Assembly (NCBI RefSeq): GCF_014649495.1
Contig: NZ_BMTD01000003.1
Span: forward strand, 1-64,000
Direction of reading: 5' to 3'
Source: Streptomyces filipinensis
Lineage (GTDB): Bacteria > Actinomycetota > Actinomycetes > Streptomycetales > Streptomycetaceae
DNA length: 64,000 nt
Shown piece by piece: positions 1 through 8,424 of the stretch. Within the stretch, counting starts at the first letter, position 1; every line of letters begins with the position of its first letter. The notes beneath the pieces were generated by a model. The model was not told the DNA's origin, searched no databases, and worked only from the letters and a program-made list of their open reading frames with translations. The position numbers and the translations under genes were made by a program.

Positions 1-2
1 TG

Positions 3-185
3 TTCGTGCAGGGCGCCGTGTGGAACATCGACTCCTTCGACCAGTGGGGCGTGGAGCTGGGCAAGGTCCTCGCCAAGCGCGTCGAGCCCGCGCTCACCGA
101 GGGCACACAGGTCCCCGGTCTCGACCCGTCCACCACGGCCCTCGTCGCCGCCTACCGCACTCTCAAGAACGCATCGGAGAACTGA
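3..185 (+). CDS. pgi: Glucose-6-phosphate isomerase, C-terminal end (partial)
   Basis: Only the last 60 codons are in the window; the gene enters from the left edge. The enzyme interconverts glucose-6-phosphate and fructose-6-phosphate in the cytosol. The visible piece starts just before the family signature [18 protein letters not shown], which holds the Gln-x-Gly-Val-Glu-x-x-Lys core with the catalytic lysine, and ends after a typical C-terminal helix. The stop codon lies 2 bases before the start of gnd, so the two genes are very probably one operon, linking glycolysis to the oxidative pentose phosphate route. The assignment is firm; the missing part cannot be judged. Confidence 0.93.
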   Translation, partial: FVQGAVWNIDSFDQWGVELGKVLAKRVEPALTEGTQVPGLDPSTTALVAAYRTLKNASEN

Positions 186-187
186 TC

Positions 188-1066
188 ATGCAACTCGGTC
201 TCATCGGTCTCGGCAAGATGGGCGGCAACATGCGCGAGCGGATCCGCCGCGCCGGCCACACCGTCATCGGTTACGACCGCAACCCCGAGGTCTCCGACGT
301 CAAGTCCCTCGCCGAACTGGTCGAGAAGCTGGACGCGCCGCGCCATGTGTGGGTGATGGTCCCGGCCGGCACCGCCACCCAGACCGTCGTCGACGAGCTG
401 GGCGACCTGCTCTCCCCCGGCGACACGGTGATCGACGGCGGAAACTCCCGCTGGACGGACGACGAGAAGCACGCCGCGGCGCTCGGCATCAAGGGCATCG
501 GCTTCGTGGACGCCGGTGTCTCCGGCGGTGTGTGGGGCCTGCAGAACGGCTACGCGCTCATGGTCGGCGGCGACAAGCAGCACGTGGAGCCGCTGAAGCC
601 GGTCTTCGACGCGCTCAAGCCGGAGGGCCCGTACGGCTATGTCCACGCGGGCCGGGTCGGTGCCGGGCACTTCTCGAAGATGGTCCACAACGGCATCGAG
701 TACGCCATGATGCAGGCCTACGCCGAGGGCTGGGAGCTGCTGGAGAAGGTCCACTCGGTGGAGAACGTCCGCGAGGTGTTCCGGTCCTGGCAGGAAGGGA
801 CGGTCATCCGCTCCTGGCTGCTCGACCTCGCGGTCAACGCCCTGGACGAGGACGAGCACCTGGAGAAGCTGCGCGGGTACGCGGAGGACTCCGGCGAGGG
901 CCGCTGGACCGTCGAGGCGGCCATCGACAACGCCGTACCGCTCCCGGCGATCACGGCGTCCCTGTTCGCCCGGTTCGCCTCCCGGCAGGACGACTCGCCG
1001 CAGATGAAGATGATCGCGGCGCTGCGCAACCAGTTCGGCGGCCACGCGGTCGAGAAGAAGGACTGA
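188..1066 (+). CDS. gnd: 6-phosphogluconate dehydrogenase, short (decarboxylating) type
   Basis: Oxidises and decarboxylates 6-phosphogluconate to ribulose-5-phosphate with NAD(P)+. The 292-residue protein starts with a Rossmann motif (GLGKMGGNM, residues 6-14), has the substrate-loop segment DAGVSGGVWGLQNG and the helix with GAGHFSKMVHNGIEY, in which Lys and Asn are the catalytic residues of the family. It is the ~300-residue form, not the ~470-residue form. The ATG at 188 is chosen over a longer in-frame reading because homology begins there and the gene then follows pgi by 2 bases. The next gene starts 6 bases after its stop. Operon with pgi and a phosphatase suggests a sugar-phosphate unit. 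Confidence 0.93.
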   Translation: MQLGLIGLGKMGGNMRERIRRAGHTVIGYDRNPEVSDVKSLAELVEKLDAPRHVWVMVPAGTATQTVVDELGDLLSPGDTVIDGGNSRWTDDEKHAAALGIKGIGFVDAGVSGGVWGLQNGYALMVGGDKQHVEPLKPVFDALKPEGPYGYVHAGRVGAGHFSKMVHNGIEYAMMQAYAEGWELLEKVHSVENVREVFRSWQEGTVIRSWLLDLAVNALDEDEHLEKLRGYAEDSGEGRWTVEAAIDNAVPLPAITASLFARFASRQDDSPQMKMIAALRNQFGGHAVEKKD

Positions 1067-1072
1067 GCCGCC

Positions 1073-1666
1073 GTGGGGGACCTCCTGCTGGTCCGCCACG
1101 GTGAGACGGAGTGGAGCAGGTCGGGACAGCACACGAGCTTCACCGACCTGCCCCTGACCGAGCACGGCGAGGAACAGGCCAAGTCCCTCGCCCCGCTCCT
1201 CACCGACCGGACCTACGCCCTCGCGCTGTCCAGCCCGCTGGGCCGCGCGATACGCACCGCCGAACTGGCGGGCATCTCCGGGGCCGTACCCGAGCCCGGC
1301 CTGCACGAGTGGGACTACGGCGGCTACGAGGGCGTCACCACCGTCGACATCCACCGCACCCGCCCCGGCTGGGACCTGTGGACCGACGGTGTGCCGCCCG
1401 GCCCCGCCGGGCATCCCGGCGAGTCACCGCTGGAGGTCGGCGCCCGTGCCGACCGGGTCCTGGCCCGCGTCGAGGCGGCGCTCACCGAGGACGCCGGGGA
1501 CGTGGTCCTCGTCGCCCACGCCCACTTCCTGCGCGTGCTCACCGCCCGCCGGCTGGGTCTGCCGCCCGCCGACGGCCGGCTGTTCCAGCTGGCCACGGGC
1601 ACGGTGAGCCGGCTCTCCACCGAGCACGGCCGGCCTGTGATCGCCGAGTGGAACAGACGGCCGTGA
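1073..1666 (+). CDS. Histidine phosphatase family protein (phosphoglycerate mutase-like)
   Basis: A 197-residue member of the histidine phosphatase superfamily, using a GTG start 6 bases after gnd. The catalytic LVRHGETEW motif is at residues 6-14 (phospho-accepting His9). The second conserved region is LSSPLGRAIRTAEL near residue 55, then an Asp/Glu-rich HEWDYGGYEG segment, and the C-terminal catalytic His is in VLVAHAHFLRVL. Such proteins hydrolyse small phosphorylated metabolites or act as mutases; the exact substrate cannot be read from sequence. As the third gene of the pgi-gnd operon a sugar phosphate is likely, by context only. A strong hairpin follows at 1675. Confidence 0.88.
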   Translation: MGDLLLVRHGETEWSRSGQHTSFTDLPLTEHGEEQAKSLAPLLTDRTYALALSSPLGRAIRTAELAGISGAVPEPGLHEWDYGGYEGVTTVDIHRTRPGWDLWTDGVPPGPAGHPGESPLEVGARADRVLARVEAALTEDAGDVVLVAHAHFLRVLTARRLGLPPADGRLFQLATGTVSRLSTEHGRPVIAEWNRRP

Positions 1667-1674
1667 CGGCCCGT

Positions 1675-1716
1675 CGCCCGCGGCCCGGTTCACCGCTGGT
1701 GAGCCGGGCCGCGGGC
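1675..1716 (+). terminator. Hairpin terminator after the pgi-gnd operon
   Basis: A 20-bp stem (1675-1694 against 1697-1716 with a GCT loop and one G:T pair) starts 9 bases after the phosphatase stop codon. There is no T-run, as is usual in Streptomyces. Confidence 0.7.
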
Positions 1717-1857
1717 GTACCGCCCCGGCGCCGGTCCCCGCCTCACGCCGGCGCGGGCCGTGCGCAAGACCACAACCGCGGCGGGGGACCCTGCTTCTAC
1801 AATCACCGGCACACAGCGAGCGTGCCGCCCAGGCGTCCACCGGCCCGAAGGAAAGCG

Positions 1858-2523
1858 ATGACCGTCGTCGAAGAACCGGTACGACCCGGCGGACGGGTAC
1901 GCGACGCGGCCCGCACCAGGGCCGAGATCCTCGACGTGGCGACGCAGGAGTTCGCGCGGGCCGGGTTCGACGGCGCCCGGGTGGACGAGATAGCGGCCCG
2001 CACCCGCACCACCAAGCGGATGATCTATTACTACTTCGGGGGCAAGGAACAGCTGTTCACGGCCGTGCTGGAGCGGGCGTACGGAGTGATCCGCGAGGCC
2101 GAGCGGCAGCTGGACGTCGAGCACCTGGACCCGGTCGCCGCGATCCGGCGGCTGACCGAGCTGACCTTCGACCACCACGAACGGCACCCGGACTTCGTCC
2201 GTCTGGTCAGCATCGAGAACATCCACGGCGCCGAGCACATCGCGGCCTGCGGGAAGCTGGGGGAGACCGGCTCCCCGGCCCTGGCGGTGATCCGCCGGAT
2301 CCTTGCCGCGGGGCAGGAGTCGGGGCTGTTCACGGCCGACGTGGACGCGGTCGACCTGTACGCGGTGATCAGCTCGTTCTGTTTCTTCCGGGTCGCGGGC
2401 CGGCACACCTTCGGGGCGCTGTTCGGCCGCGACCTGGTGGACCCCGCCCAGCGGGAGCACTACCGGACCATGCTCGGCGACATGGTGATCGCCTACCTGA
2501 CCGCGGAGCGGGCCGGCGGCTGA
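1858..2523 (+). CDS. TetR family transcriptional regulator
   Basis: A 221-residue regulator. The N-terminal DNA-binding region (about residues 17-63) has the TetR layout: ILDVATQEFARAGFDGARVDEIA, then the recognition helix TTKRMIYYYFGGKEQLF. The ligand-binding part (residues 70-221) includes the segment LTFDHHERHPDFVRLVSIENIHG, common in RutR/AcrR-like regulators of catabolism. GAAGGA about 7 bases before the ATG supports the start. It stands alone: a terminator lies upstream and a convergent small gene follows, so its target is not evident. No clear palindrome was seen in the 140 bases before it. Confidence 0.88.
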   Translation: MTVVEEPVRPGGRVRDAARTRAEILDVATQEFARAGFDGARVDEIAARTRTTKRMIYYYFGGKEQLFTAVLERAYGVIREAERQLDVEHLDPVAAIRRLTELTFDHHERHPDFVRLVSIENIHGAEHIAACGKLGETGSPALAVIRRILAAGQESGLFTADVDAVDLYAVISSFCFFRVAGRHTFGALFGRDLVDPAQREHYRTMLGDMVIAYLTAERAGG

Positions 2524-2536
2524 CGTCCCCGCACGC

Positions 2537-2878
2537 CTACGGGCGGGGGTGGCGCGGCTCGTACAGGGCGAGTTCGCCGCCACCCGGCAGGCGCAGGGCG
2601 GTCACCCGGCCCCAGCGGGCCTCCTCGACCGGCCGCGTGAACTCCACTCCGCGCCCGGCCAGTTGACGCCGCGTCGCGTCGAGGTCGTCGCACATCAGCA
2701 TCAGCTCGTGCGCGGGCTCACCGTCGGTGGGGTGACAGGCCACCTCGGCGGGCGGCGCCTGGAAGACCAGCCAGCCGTGGCCCGCGTCGACGTGCGCCCA
2801 GCCGAGGGTGTCGCGCAGGAAGGCCCGGTCGGCCTCCGCGTCCCGGGTGTAGAGCACCACATGTGCACCGTTGATCAC
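2537..2878 (-). CDS. VOC (glyoxalase/bleomycin resistance) family protein
   Basis: A 113-residue single-domain vicinal oxygen chelate protein with a GTG start. It opens with the typical first strand INGAHVVLYTRDAEADRAFLRDTLGW, has a middle EPAHELMLMCDDLDATRRQLA segment and ends with GGELALYEPRHP, where the Glu and Tyr sit at the usual metal-side positions. Proteins of this size form dimers and either bind small molecules or catalyse isomerisation or ring opening; no substrate is implied. It converges on the TetR gene at 1858-2523 with 13 bases between stop codons. Confidence 0.8.
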   Translation of the reverse strand: MINGAHVVLYTRDAEADRAFLRDTLGWAHVDAGHGWLVFQAPPAEVACHPTDGEPAHELMLMCDDLDATRRQLAGRGVEFTRPVEEARWGRVTALRLPGGGELALYEPRHPRP

Positions 2879-2948
2879 GCGCGGAGGCTAGTGCGGCTCA
2901 CGGGCCCGGGCAAGCACCGGCGGCCGGCGCCCCGCCACGCGCCCCGGT

Positions 2949-3545
2949 TCACGGGGCCGGGGCCACCGCCGCGTCGAGGAGCGGGCCGAGTTCCCGCACG
3001 GCCGTGCGCAGAGGGGCGGTGTCCCGTTCGGCGCGGGCCATCAGGATCGCCCCCTCCAGCGTGCTGATCATCAGGGTGGCCAGGGACGCGGCACGGGCCG
3101 CCGGTACCCCCATGCCGGCCAGGGCCTCGGCGAGCGGGCTCCGCCAGGTCGCGAACGCGGCGGCCGCGGCCTCCCGGGTCGAGCCGCCGGCGGCGGCGCA
3201 CTCGACCGTGGCGGCGGCCACCGGGCAGCCCGCCGTGAAGCCGTCCGCCGCGTACTCGTCGGTCCACTGCGCGGCCATCGCCGCGAACAGACCGCTCGGC
3301 GTCGGCCTTTCGAGCCCCGCGAGGAAACGTGCGATCCGCTTGCCCGCATAGCGTCCGGCCCAGCCGACCGCCTCGTTGACCAGCTGTTCCTTCCCGCCCG
3401 GGAAGTAGTGCTGGAGGGAGCCGCGCGGTGCGCCGGCGTGTGCGGCGACCTCGCGCATGCCGGTCGCGGCGACGCCGTCGCGCCGGATGAGCTGGGCGGC
3501 ACTGAAGACCATCCGCTCCCGCGGCCCCCATCGCGCCTCGCCCAT
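2949..3545 (-). CDS. TetR family regulator, divergent from the oxidoreductase at 3666
   Basis: A 198-residue TetR regulator of the YxaF/LmrA-like group. The HTH region is residues 12-58 ([20 protein letters not shown], then [17 protein letters not shown]), followed by a ligand domain with [17 protein letters not shown], the Cys-containing loop typical of this group. The ATG at 3545 fits where homology begins; a longer in-frame reading would run through the operators. It is transcribed away from an NAD(P)-dependent oxidoreductase across a 120-bp gap with two identical palindromes at 3594 and 3621, so it most likely represses itself and that gene. Confidence 0.88.
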   Translation of the reverse strand: MGEARWGPRERMVFSAAQLIRRDGVAATGMREVAAHAGAPRGSLQHYFPGGKEQLVNEAVGWAGRYAGKRIARFLAGLERPTPSGLFAAMAAQWTDEYAADGFTAGCPVAAATVECAAAGGSTREAAAAAFATWRSPLAEALAGMGVPAARAASLATLMISTLEGAILMARAERDTAPLRTAVRELGPLLDAAVAPAP

Positions 3546-3593
3546 GGCCGTCCTCCGATCCCCGCGGCGCCCGTTGCCGCCCGGCCTCCACCC

Positions 3594-3636
3594 TATGACC
3601 GGCGTCATAGCGACGGCTACTATGACAGCGGTCATA
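3594..3636. promoter_or_regulatory. Two identical TetR operators TATGAC-N4-GTCATA
   Basis: Perfect 6-bp inverted repeats TATGAC-N4-GTCATA occur at 3594-3609 and 3621-3636, 27 bp centre to centre, in the divergent promoter between the TetR gene (start 3545) and the oxidoreductase (start 3666). Two copies of one palindrome in a divergent region are the usual layout for local TetR autoregulation. Confidence 0.75.
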
Positions 3637-3665
3637 CCCGGCTCCCGGAGCGAAGGACGGTCGCC

Positions 3666-4544
3666 ATGCACGTCGGTTTCATCGGTCTCGGAGTGATGGG
3701 CCGGCCCATGGCGCAGCGTCTGGCGGCCGCCGGCACCCCCCTGGTGGTCTGGAACCGGACCCCGGAACGCGCCGCACCCCTGCGCGCGGCCGGCGCCCTG
3801 GTCGCCGCGGACGCCGACGAGGTGTTCGCGCGCTGCGACGTGGTGCTGCTGATGCTCGCCGACGAGGCCGCTGTCGACGCCGTACTCGGCCGCGGCACGC
3901 GCGCGCTGGCGGCGCGCGTCGCGGGACGCACGGTCGTCCACATGGGCACCACCTCGCCCGGGTACTCCCACGCCCTGGAGACGGACGTCCGGGCCGCCGG
4001 CGGCCGGTACGTCGAGGCGCCCGTCTCCGGGTCACGGGTACCGGCGGAGGAGGGTCAGCTGGTGGCGATGCTCGCCGGGGAGGCGGGCGCCGTGGCCGCC
4101 GTACGCCCGCTGCTCACGCCGCTGTGCCGGCAGACGTTCGCGTGCGGCCCCGCGCCCGGTGCGCTGCTGATGAAGCTGTCCGTGAACCTCTTCCTCATCA
4201 CCCTCGTGACCGGGCTGACCGAGGCGTTCCACTTCGCCGAGCGCCAGGGCCTGGACCGGCGGCTGTTCCTGGACGTCCTCGAAGCGGGTCCCATGGCCAG
4301 CGGCGTCTCCCGGATGAAGGCGCCGAAGCTGCGCGAGCGGGACTTCGCGGTCCAGGCGGCCGCGCTGGACGTGCTGAAGAACAACCGGCTGATCGCCGAG
4401 GCGGCCCGCGGGGCGCGGCTGGCCTCCCCGCTCCTCGACGTGTGCCACGCCCTGTTCGAGGAGACGGTGGCGCAGGGGTACGGCGGCGAGGACATGGTCG
4501 CCGTCCTGCGCGCGATCGAGGCGCGGACCGCCGGCGCGCCGTAG
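3666..4544 (+). CDS. NAD(P)-dependent 3-hydroxyisobutyrate dehydrogenase-like oxidoreductase
   Basis: A 292-residue beta-hydroxyacid dehydrogenase. The N-terminal NAD(P)-binding motif is [15 protein letters not shown] (residues 2-16), the substrate motif is [16 protein letters not shown], and the catalytic lysine is in [13 protein letters not shown]. The C-terminal helical domain with [10 protein letters not shown] is complete. The family reduces or oxidises 3-hydroxyacids, glyoxylate or succinic semialdehyde; VWNRTPER after strand 2 suggests NADP(H) preference. The gene is divergent from a TetR repressor with two shared operators, so an inducible detoxification or catabolic role is likely. 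It converges on the PPOX gene at 4559. Confidence 0.85.
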   Translation: MHVGFIGLGVMGRPMAQRLAAAGTPLVVWNRTPERAAPLRAAGALVAADADEVFARCDVVLLMLADEAAVDAVLGRGTRALAARVAGRTVVHMGTTSPGYSHALETDVRAAGGRYVEAPVSGSRVPAEEGQLVAMLAGEAGAVAAVRPLLTPLCRQTFACGPAPGALLMKLSVNLFLITLVTGLTEAFHFAERQGLDRRLFLDVLEAGPMASGVSRMKAPKLRERDFAVQAAALDVLKNNRLIAEAARGARLASPLLDVCHALFEETVAQGYGGEDMVAVLRAIEARTAGAP

Positions 4545-4558
4545 CCGGTCGCCGCGGG

Positions 4559-4996
4559 TCAGCGCCTGGGGGCGCCGTAGACCCGGTCCACGTGCAGGCG
4601 CACCACGAGGCGCCGGTCGCGGACCATCGCGGCCCGGTAGTCGTCCCAGTCCGGGTGTTCACCGAGGACGTCCCGGTAGAGGCGGACCAGTTCCTCGACG
4701 GTCTCGTCGTGCGGGTCCCGGGCGACCGGGGACAGTTCGGCCGTGCCCTCGGCGACCGTGTACGCCCAGCGGTCGGCGCTCGTGACGTGGTAGGAGGCGC
4801 GGGGGTCGCGGCGCAGGTTGCGGGTCTTGGCGCGGTCGTCGGTGACGGAGATCCGGATGATCCGCTCGTCGGGGTGGTAGGCGTGGCTGACGTTGGACAG
4901 CTGGGGGCGGCCGTCGCGCTTGAGGGTGACCAGCACCCCGCCGTGGCCGTCGGAGAGGAGGTCGAGCAGCGCGTCCTGAGTGGAGTCCTGGGTCAT
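4559..4996 (-). CDS. PPOX-class flavin/F420-dependent enzyme
   Basis: A 145-residue split-barrel protein of the pyridoxamine 5'-phosphate oxidase superfamily. Visible features are GHGGVLVTLKRDGRPQLSNV at about residues 17-36 (first strand pair), IIRISVTDDRAKTRNLRRDP (cofactor phosphate-binding stretch) and SYHVTSADRWAYTVAEGTAE. The arrangement is that of the mycobacterial/streptomycete 'TIGR03618' F420-binding group rather than true PNP oxidase, so F420H2- or FMN-dependent reduction is likely but unproven. It reads convergently to the oxidoreductase at 3666, 14 bases apart, and its start lies 98 bases from the divergent TetR gene at 5095. Confidence 0.78.
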   Translation of the reverse strand: MTQDSTQDALLDLLSDGHGGVLVTLKRDGRPQLSNVSHAYHPDERIIRISVTDDRAKTRNLRRDPRASYHVTSADRWAYTVAEGTAELSPVARDPHDETVEELVRLYRDVLGEHPDWDDYRAAMVRDRRLVVRLHVDRVYGAPRR

Positions 4997-5058
4997 GACT
5001 GGGCCAACTCGTCACGGGGGGCGGAACATTCCCGCGCGGGCGTACCACGGAAGGTCAG

Positions 5059-5095
5059 TAGACACTGTCTACGACTGCCTGGTAGACAGTGTCTA
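5059..5095. promoter_or_regulatory. Two TAGACA-N-TGTCTA operators; one touches the start codon
   Basis: The 13-bp palindrome TAGACA-N-TGTCTA occurs at 5059-5071 and 5083-5095, 24 bp apart. The last base of the second copy is the A of the ATG at 5095. No Shine-Dalgarno is present there, so the transcript is probably leaderless and the second copy covers the -10 region. Confidence 0.72.
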
Positions 5096-5679
5096 TGACT
5101 GAGTCGGACATCGGGTTGCGGGAACGTCTGGTCGATGCGGGGGTGGAGCTGCTGGCCGCCGAGGGGCTGCAGGCCCTCACCCTGCGGGAGATCGCCCGGC
5201 GCGCCGGCGTCTCGCACGGGGCGCCGCGCCGCTACTTCCCCACCCATCTGGAACTGCTGTCGGCCATCGCGCGCCGGGGCTTCGGCGACCTGGCCGAGCG
5301 GGTGCGGCAGACGCTCGCGGACGGGCCCGCCGGGCCGCGCGCGCAGGTGGCGGCGCTGGCCCGGACGTATCTGGAGTTCGCGCTGGACAACCCCGGCATG
5401 TACGAGCTGATGTTCCGTCACGACCTGCTGCACAGCGGGCATCTGGGGCTGCGGGAGACGAGCCTGCCGCTGTTCGGTGTGCTCACCGGGCTGGTCGGCG
5501 CGGCCCGGCCCGGGGCCGACGCGCGCCGGGTGGCGGGCGCCCTGTGGGCGAACCTGCACGGGATCGCCCAGCTGTGGCGCTGGCGCAGTCTGCAACTGGC
5601 CCTCGGTGACGAGGACTTCGGGCCGCTGCTCGACACGGTGCTGGCGGCGCACCTCGGCGGTCCGGAGGGCGGCCGGTGA
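5095..5679 (+). CDS. TetR family regulator of the adjacent MFS pump
   Basis: A 194-residue TetR protein with HTH at residues 11-57 (LVDAGVELLAAEGLQALTLR, recognition helix VSHGAPRRYFPTHLELL) and a helical ligand domain similar to the WHG/TetR_C_33 type (LTGLVGAARPGADARRVAGA). The ATG at 5095 is preferred to the GTG at 5089 because both would lie inside the operator and ATG gives the usual N-terminus; no ribosome site is seen, so translation is likely leaderless. The stop overlaps the GTG start of the MFS gene by 4 bp (GTGA), so the two are translationally coupled. Likely a self-repressed drug-efflux operon. Confidence 0.87.
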   Translation: MTESDIGLRERLVDAGVELLAAEGLQALTLREIARRAGVSHGAPRRYFPTHLELLSAIARRGFGDLAERVRQTLADGPAGPRAQVAALARTYLEFALDNPGMYELMFRHDLLHSGHLGLRETSLPLFGVLTGLVGAARPGADARRVAGALWANLHGIAQLWRWRSLQLALGDEDFGPLLDTVLAAHLGGPEGGR

Positions 5680-7052
5680 ACCGGCGGTGGACGCTGGCGA
5701 GCAGCGTGGCGGGCGCGGTGGTCGTCGCGCTGGACGGTACGGTCCTCACCGTCGCGCAGCCCCGTCTGCAAAGAGATCTGGGCGCGTCGTTCGCCGAGGT
5801 GCAGTGGACCAGCACGGCGTATCTGGTCGCGGTGGCGAGCCTGCTGGTGTTCGCGGGGCGGCTCGGTGACCGGTACGGGCAGCGGCGGGTGTTCGCGCTC
5901 GGCCTGCTGGGGTTCGGGGCGGCGTCGGCGGGGATCGGTGCCGCGCCCGGGGTGGGCTGGGTGATCGGACTGCGGGCGGTGCAGGGGGTGTTCGGGGCGC
6001 TGTTGCAGCCGGCCACGCTGGGCATGCTGCGGGCCGCGTTCCCGCCGGACCGGCTGGCCAGGCCGCTCGCCGTGCGCACGGCCGCGATCGGGCTGGCGGC
6101 GGCAGCGGGTCCCCTGGTGGGCGGTGCGCTGGTGACCGGCCTGGGCTGGCGGGCGGTGTTCTTCCTCAATGTGCTGCCCGTGCTGGTCTTCGCCCTGCCG
6201 GCCCTGCTGCGGCCTGAGCCGCCGGTCGCCGGCTCCCGCACTCCGCTGGACCTGCCGGGTGCCGCGCTGCTCGCCGTGGCCCTGGCCTGCCTGGTGCACG
6301 CGCTGACCGCACGGCCCGTTTCCGGGGCGGGGCTCGCCGTCGCCGCGGTCACCGCCGCCCTCCTGGTGCGGCACGAACGGCGCGTGGCGAGCCCGCTGCT
6401 GCCGACCGCGGTGATCGGCTCCCGTGCGGTGGGCGCGGCGCTCGGGGTGCTGGTGGTCGTGTCCGCGGCCCTGTTCGGCGCCCTGTTCGTCGCCACCTAT
6501 GTGCTGCAGCGCCGGCTCGGACTCGACCCGTTGCACAGCGCGCTGCAAAGCCTGCCGCTGGCGGTGCTGATGGTGGCGTCCGCCGCGCTGTGCCCGCTGC
6601 CGCTGCGCCGGTTCGGGGCGCGCGGGACGACGACGACGGCGACGGCCCTCCTGGCGCTCGGCGTCCTCGTGCTGTCCGGGGCGACGTCCACGCCCGCGCT
6701 CGGCGCCGCGTTCGCGCTGCTGGGCGCGGGGTTCGGCACGGTGATGGTGGCGGCCACCCAGGTGATCGTACGGCGGGCGGAGGTGGCGGTGGCCGGAGTG
6801 GCGGGCGGGCTGCAGCAGACGGCGCTGAACGTCGGCCCGGCCGTGGGCGTGGCCACGGCGACCGCGCTGATGAACACCGGCACCGGCCCGGCCCTGCTCG
6901 CCCTGGCGGGCCTGGCGGCGCTCGCCGTGCCCCTCGCCTGTGCGCTGCCCAGGACCGACGGCGACGACGCGCCGGCCGGGACCGGCGGCGTCGGGCCGGT
7001 CACACACGACGGTGATCAGCGGGTGGACGGGGGTGCCGTTGCGCGACGATGA
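5676..7052 (+). CDS. MFS transporter, DHA2 (14-helix drug:H+ antiporter) family
   Basis: A 458-residue membrane protein. The first helix is followed by the DHA2 motif ALDGTVLTVAQPRLQRDL, motif A is GRLGDRYGQRRVF (residues 63-75), and motif C-like GLAAAAGPLVGGAL is in helix 5. Around 13-14 hydrophobic segments can be counted, as in QacA/EmrB exporters. It starts with GTG overlapping the TetR stop by 4 bp and is co-transcribed with it. Probable proton-driven export of a toxic compound; the substrate cannot be inferred. The C-terminal 25 residues are hydrophilic and Asp/Gly-rich. Confidence 0.87.
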   Translation: MNRRWTLASSVAGAVVVALDGTVLTVAQPRLQRDLGASFAEVQWTSTAYLVAVASLLVFAGRLGDRYGQRRVFALGLLGFGAASAGIGAAPGVGWVIGLRAVQGVFGALLQPATLGMLRAAFPPDRLARPLAVRTAAIGLAAAAGPLVGGALVTGLGWRAVFFLNVLPVLVFALPALLRPEPPVAGSRTPLDLPGAALLAVALACLVHALTARPVSGAGLAVAAVTAALLVRHERRVASPLLPTAVIGSRAVGAALGVLVVVSAALFGALFVATYVLQRRLGLDPLHSALQSLPLAVLMVASAALCPLPLRRFGARGTTTTATALLALGVLVLSGATSTPALGAAFALLGAGFGTVMVAATQVIVRRAEVAVAGVAGGLQQTALNVGPAVGVATATALMNTGTGPALLALAGLAALAVPLACALPRTDGDDAPAGTGGVGPVTHDGDQRVDGGAVARR

Positions 7053-7113
7053 GGGGTGGGTGCCCTCGGCGGGCGGCCGGGGGCATCGCGGACGAGGCGA
7101 CCGGAGGAGAGCG

Positions 7114-8337
7114 ATGGCACAGCTGCGGCAGGAAGTCGACCCGGACGAGGCGGGACTGGACGTCAGGGCACTGGACCGCCTGGACCGGCGGGTCGCGGAC
7201 TACGTCGACCAGGGGCGGCTGCCCGGCTTTCTGGTGGCCCTGTCCCGCGGCGGCCGGGTCGCCCGTCTCACCACCTACGGCCTCCGTGACGTCGCGGCCG
7301 GACTGCCGGTCGAGGCGGACACCCTGTGGCGGATCTACTCGATGACCAAGCCGGTCACCGCGGTCGCCGTGCTGCTGCTCGTGGAGGAGGGCCGGCTGTC
7401 CCTGGACGACCCGCTGGAGCGCCATCTGCCCGCGTTCGCCGACCCGGTGGTGTACGTGGGCGGTGCGGGCGCCGAGGTGCGCACCCGCCCGGCCGCCGGC
7501 CCGATCCTGGTCCGGCATCTGCTCACCCACACCGCGGGCCTGACCTTCGGCTTCTACCACCGGCACCCGGTCGACGCCCTCTACCGCGAGGCCGGGCTGG
7601 AGTACTCGGTGCCGCCGGGCAAGGACCTCGCCGAGGCGGTCGACGTGTACGCGCGGATGCCGCTGCAGTTCGATCCGGGCACCCAGTGGAACTACTCGGT
7701 CGCCTCGAACGTGCTGGGCCGGGTCGTCGAGGTGGTGTCCGGCCGGCCGCTGGACGCGTTCTTCGCCGAGCGGATCCTGCGTCCGCTCGGCATGAGCGAC
7801 ACGGGATTCCATGTCGCGCCCGAACAGGCGGACAGGCTGGCCGAGTTGTACGGCGAGACGGACGAGGGCGGTATCCGGCCGGTGCCGGGACTGCCGGTGC
7901 ACTCCCGGCCGCGGTTCCTGTCCGGCAGCGGCGGCCTGGTCTCCTGCGCGTACGACTTCCACCGGTTCATGGAGATGCTGCGCCGGGGCGGCGAACTGGA
8001 CGGCGTCCGGCTGCTGTCGGCGGACAGCGTCGCGCGGATGACCAGCAACCAGCTGCCGGGGAACGCGGGGCTGCGGTCCTTCGGCTCCCCCGTCCATCAG
8101 GAACGGGCCAACGACGGGCTCGGCTTCGGCTTCAACGTGTCGGTGGTGACCGACCCGTCCCGCACCCTGGCCCCGACCGCCCTCGGCACCTACGGCTGGA
8201 CCGGTGCCGCCACGACCGCCTTCTGGGTCGACCCGGCCCATGAGCTGACGGTGCAGTTCATGACGCAGGTACGCCAGGAGACACTGAAGATCTTCCCGGA
8301 GCTGCGGCGGCTCGTGCACGAGGCGCTGGTGGACTGA
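7114..8337 (+). CDS. Serine hydrolase, class C beta-lactamase/esterase fold
   Basis: A 407-residue penicillin-binding-protein-like hydrolase (Pfam Beta-lactamase type). The nucleophile motif S-x-x-K is SMTK at residues 76-79, the Tyr motif is NYSVASN near residue 193, and the third box region is GWTGAATTAFWVDP near residue 370 (G-x-x-G in place of KTG). No signal peptide is visible, so it is probably cytosolic, which favours an esterase or transesterase role over peptidoglycan or antibiotic hydrolysis. The ATG at 7114 is preceded by GGAGGAG at good distance. It is a single gene ended by the hairpin at 8371. Confidence 0.85.
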   Translation: MAQLRQEVDPDEAGLDVRALDRLDRRVADYVDQGRLPGFLVALSRGGRVARLTTYGLRDVAAGLPVEADTLWRIYSMTKPVTAVAVLLLVEEGRLSLDDPLERHLPAFADPVVYVGGAGAEVRTRPAAGPILVRHLLTHTAGLTFGFYHRHPVDALYREAGLEYSVPPGKDLAEAVDVYARMPLQFDPGTQWNYSVASNVLGRVVEVVSGRPLDAFFAERILRPLGMSDTGFHVAPEQADRLAELYGETDEGGIRPVPGLPVHSRPRFLSGSGGLVSCAYDFHRFMEMLRRGGELDGVRLLSADSVARMTSNQLPGNAGLRSFGSPVHQERANDGLGFGFNVSVVTDPSRTLAPTALGTYGWTGAATTAFWVDPAHELTVQFMTQVRQETLKIFPELRRLVHEALVD

Positions 8338-8370
8338 GAGCAGGGGCACCACCCGCACCCCCCCGGCACC

Positions 8371-8413
8371 GCCGCCCGCCGCCCGTCTCCCGCGGGGAGG
8401 GGCGGCGGGCGGC
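8371..8413. terminator. Bidirectional hairpin between convergent genes
   Basis: A perfect 14-bp GC stem (8371-8384 with 8400-8413), with a further short CTCCC/GGGAG stem inside the loop, lies between the convergent serine hydrolase and GTP cyclohydrolase genes and can serve both. Confidence 0.7.
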
Positions 8414-8424
8414 ACGGTCTCGCT

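Noticed and set aside
152..1414. A 420-codon open frame on the minus strand opposite pgi-gnd and the phosphatase
   Set aside because: It mirrors strongly conserved plus-strand genes; high-GC DNA gives long antisense frames and it has no recognisable motif.
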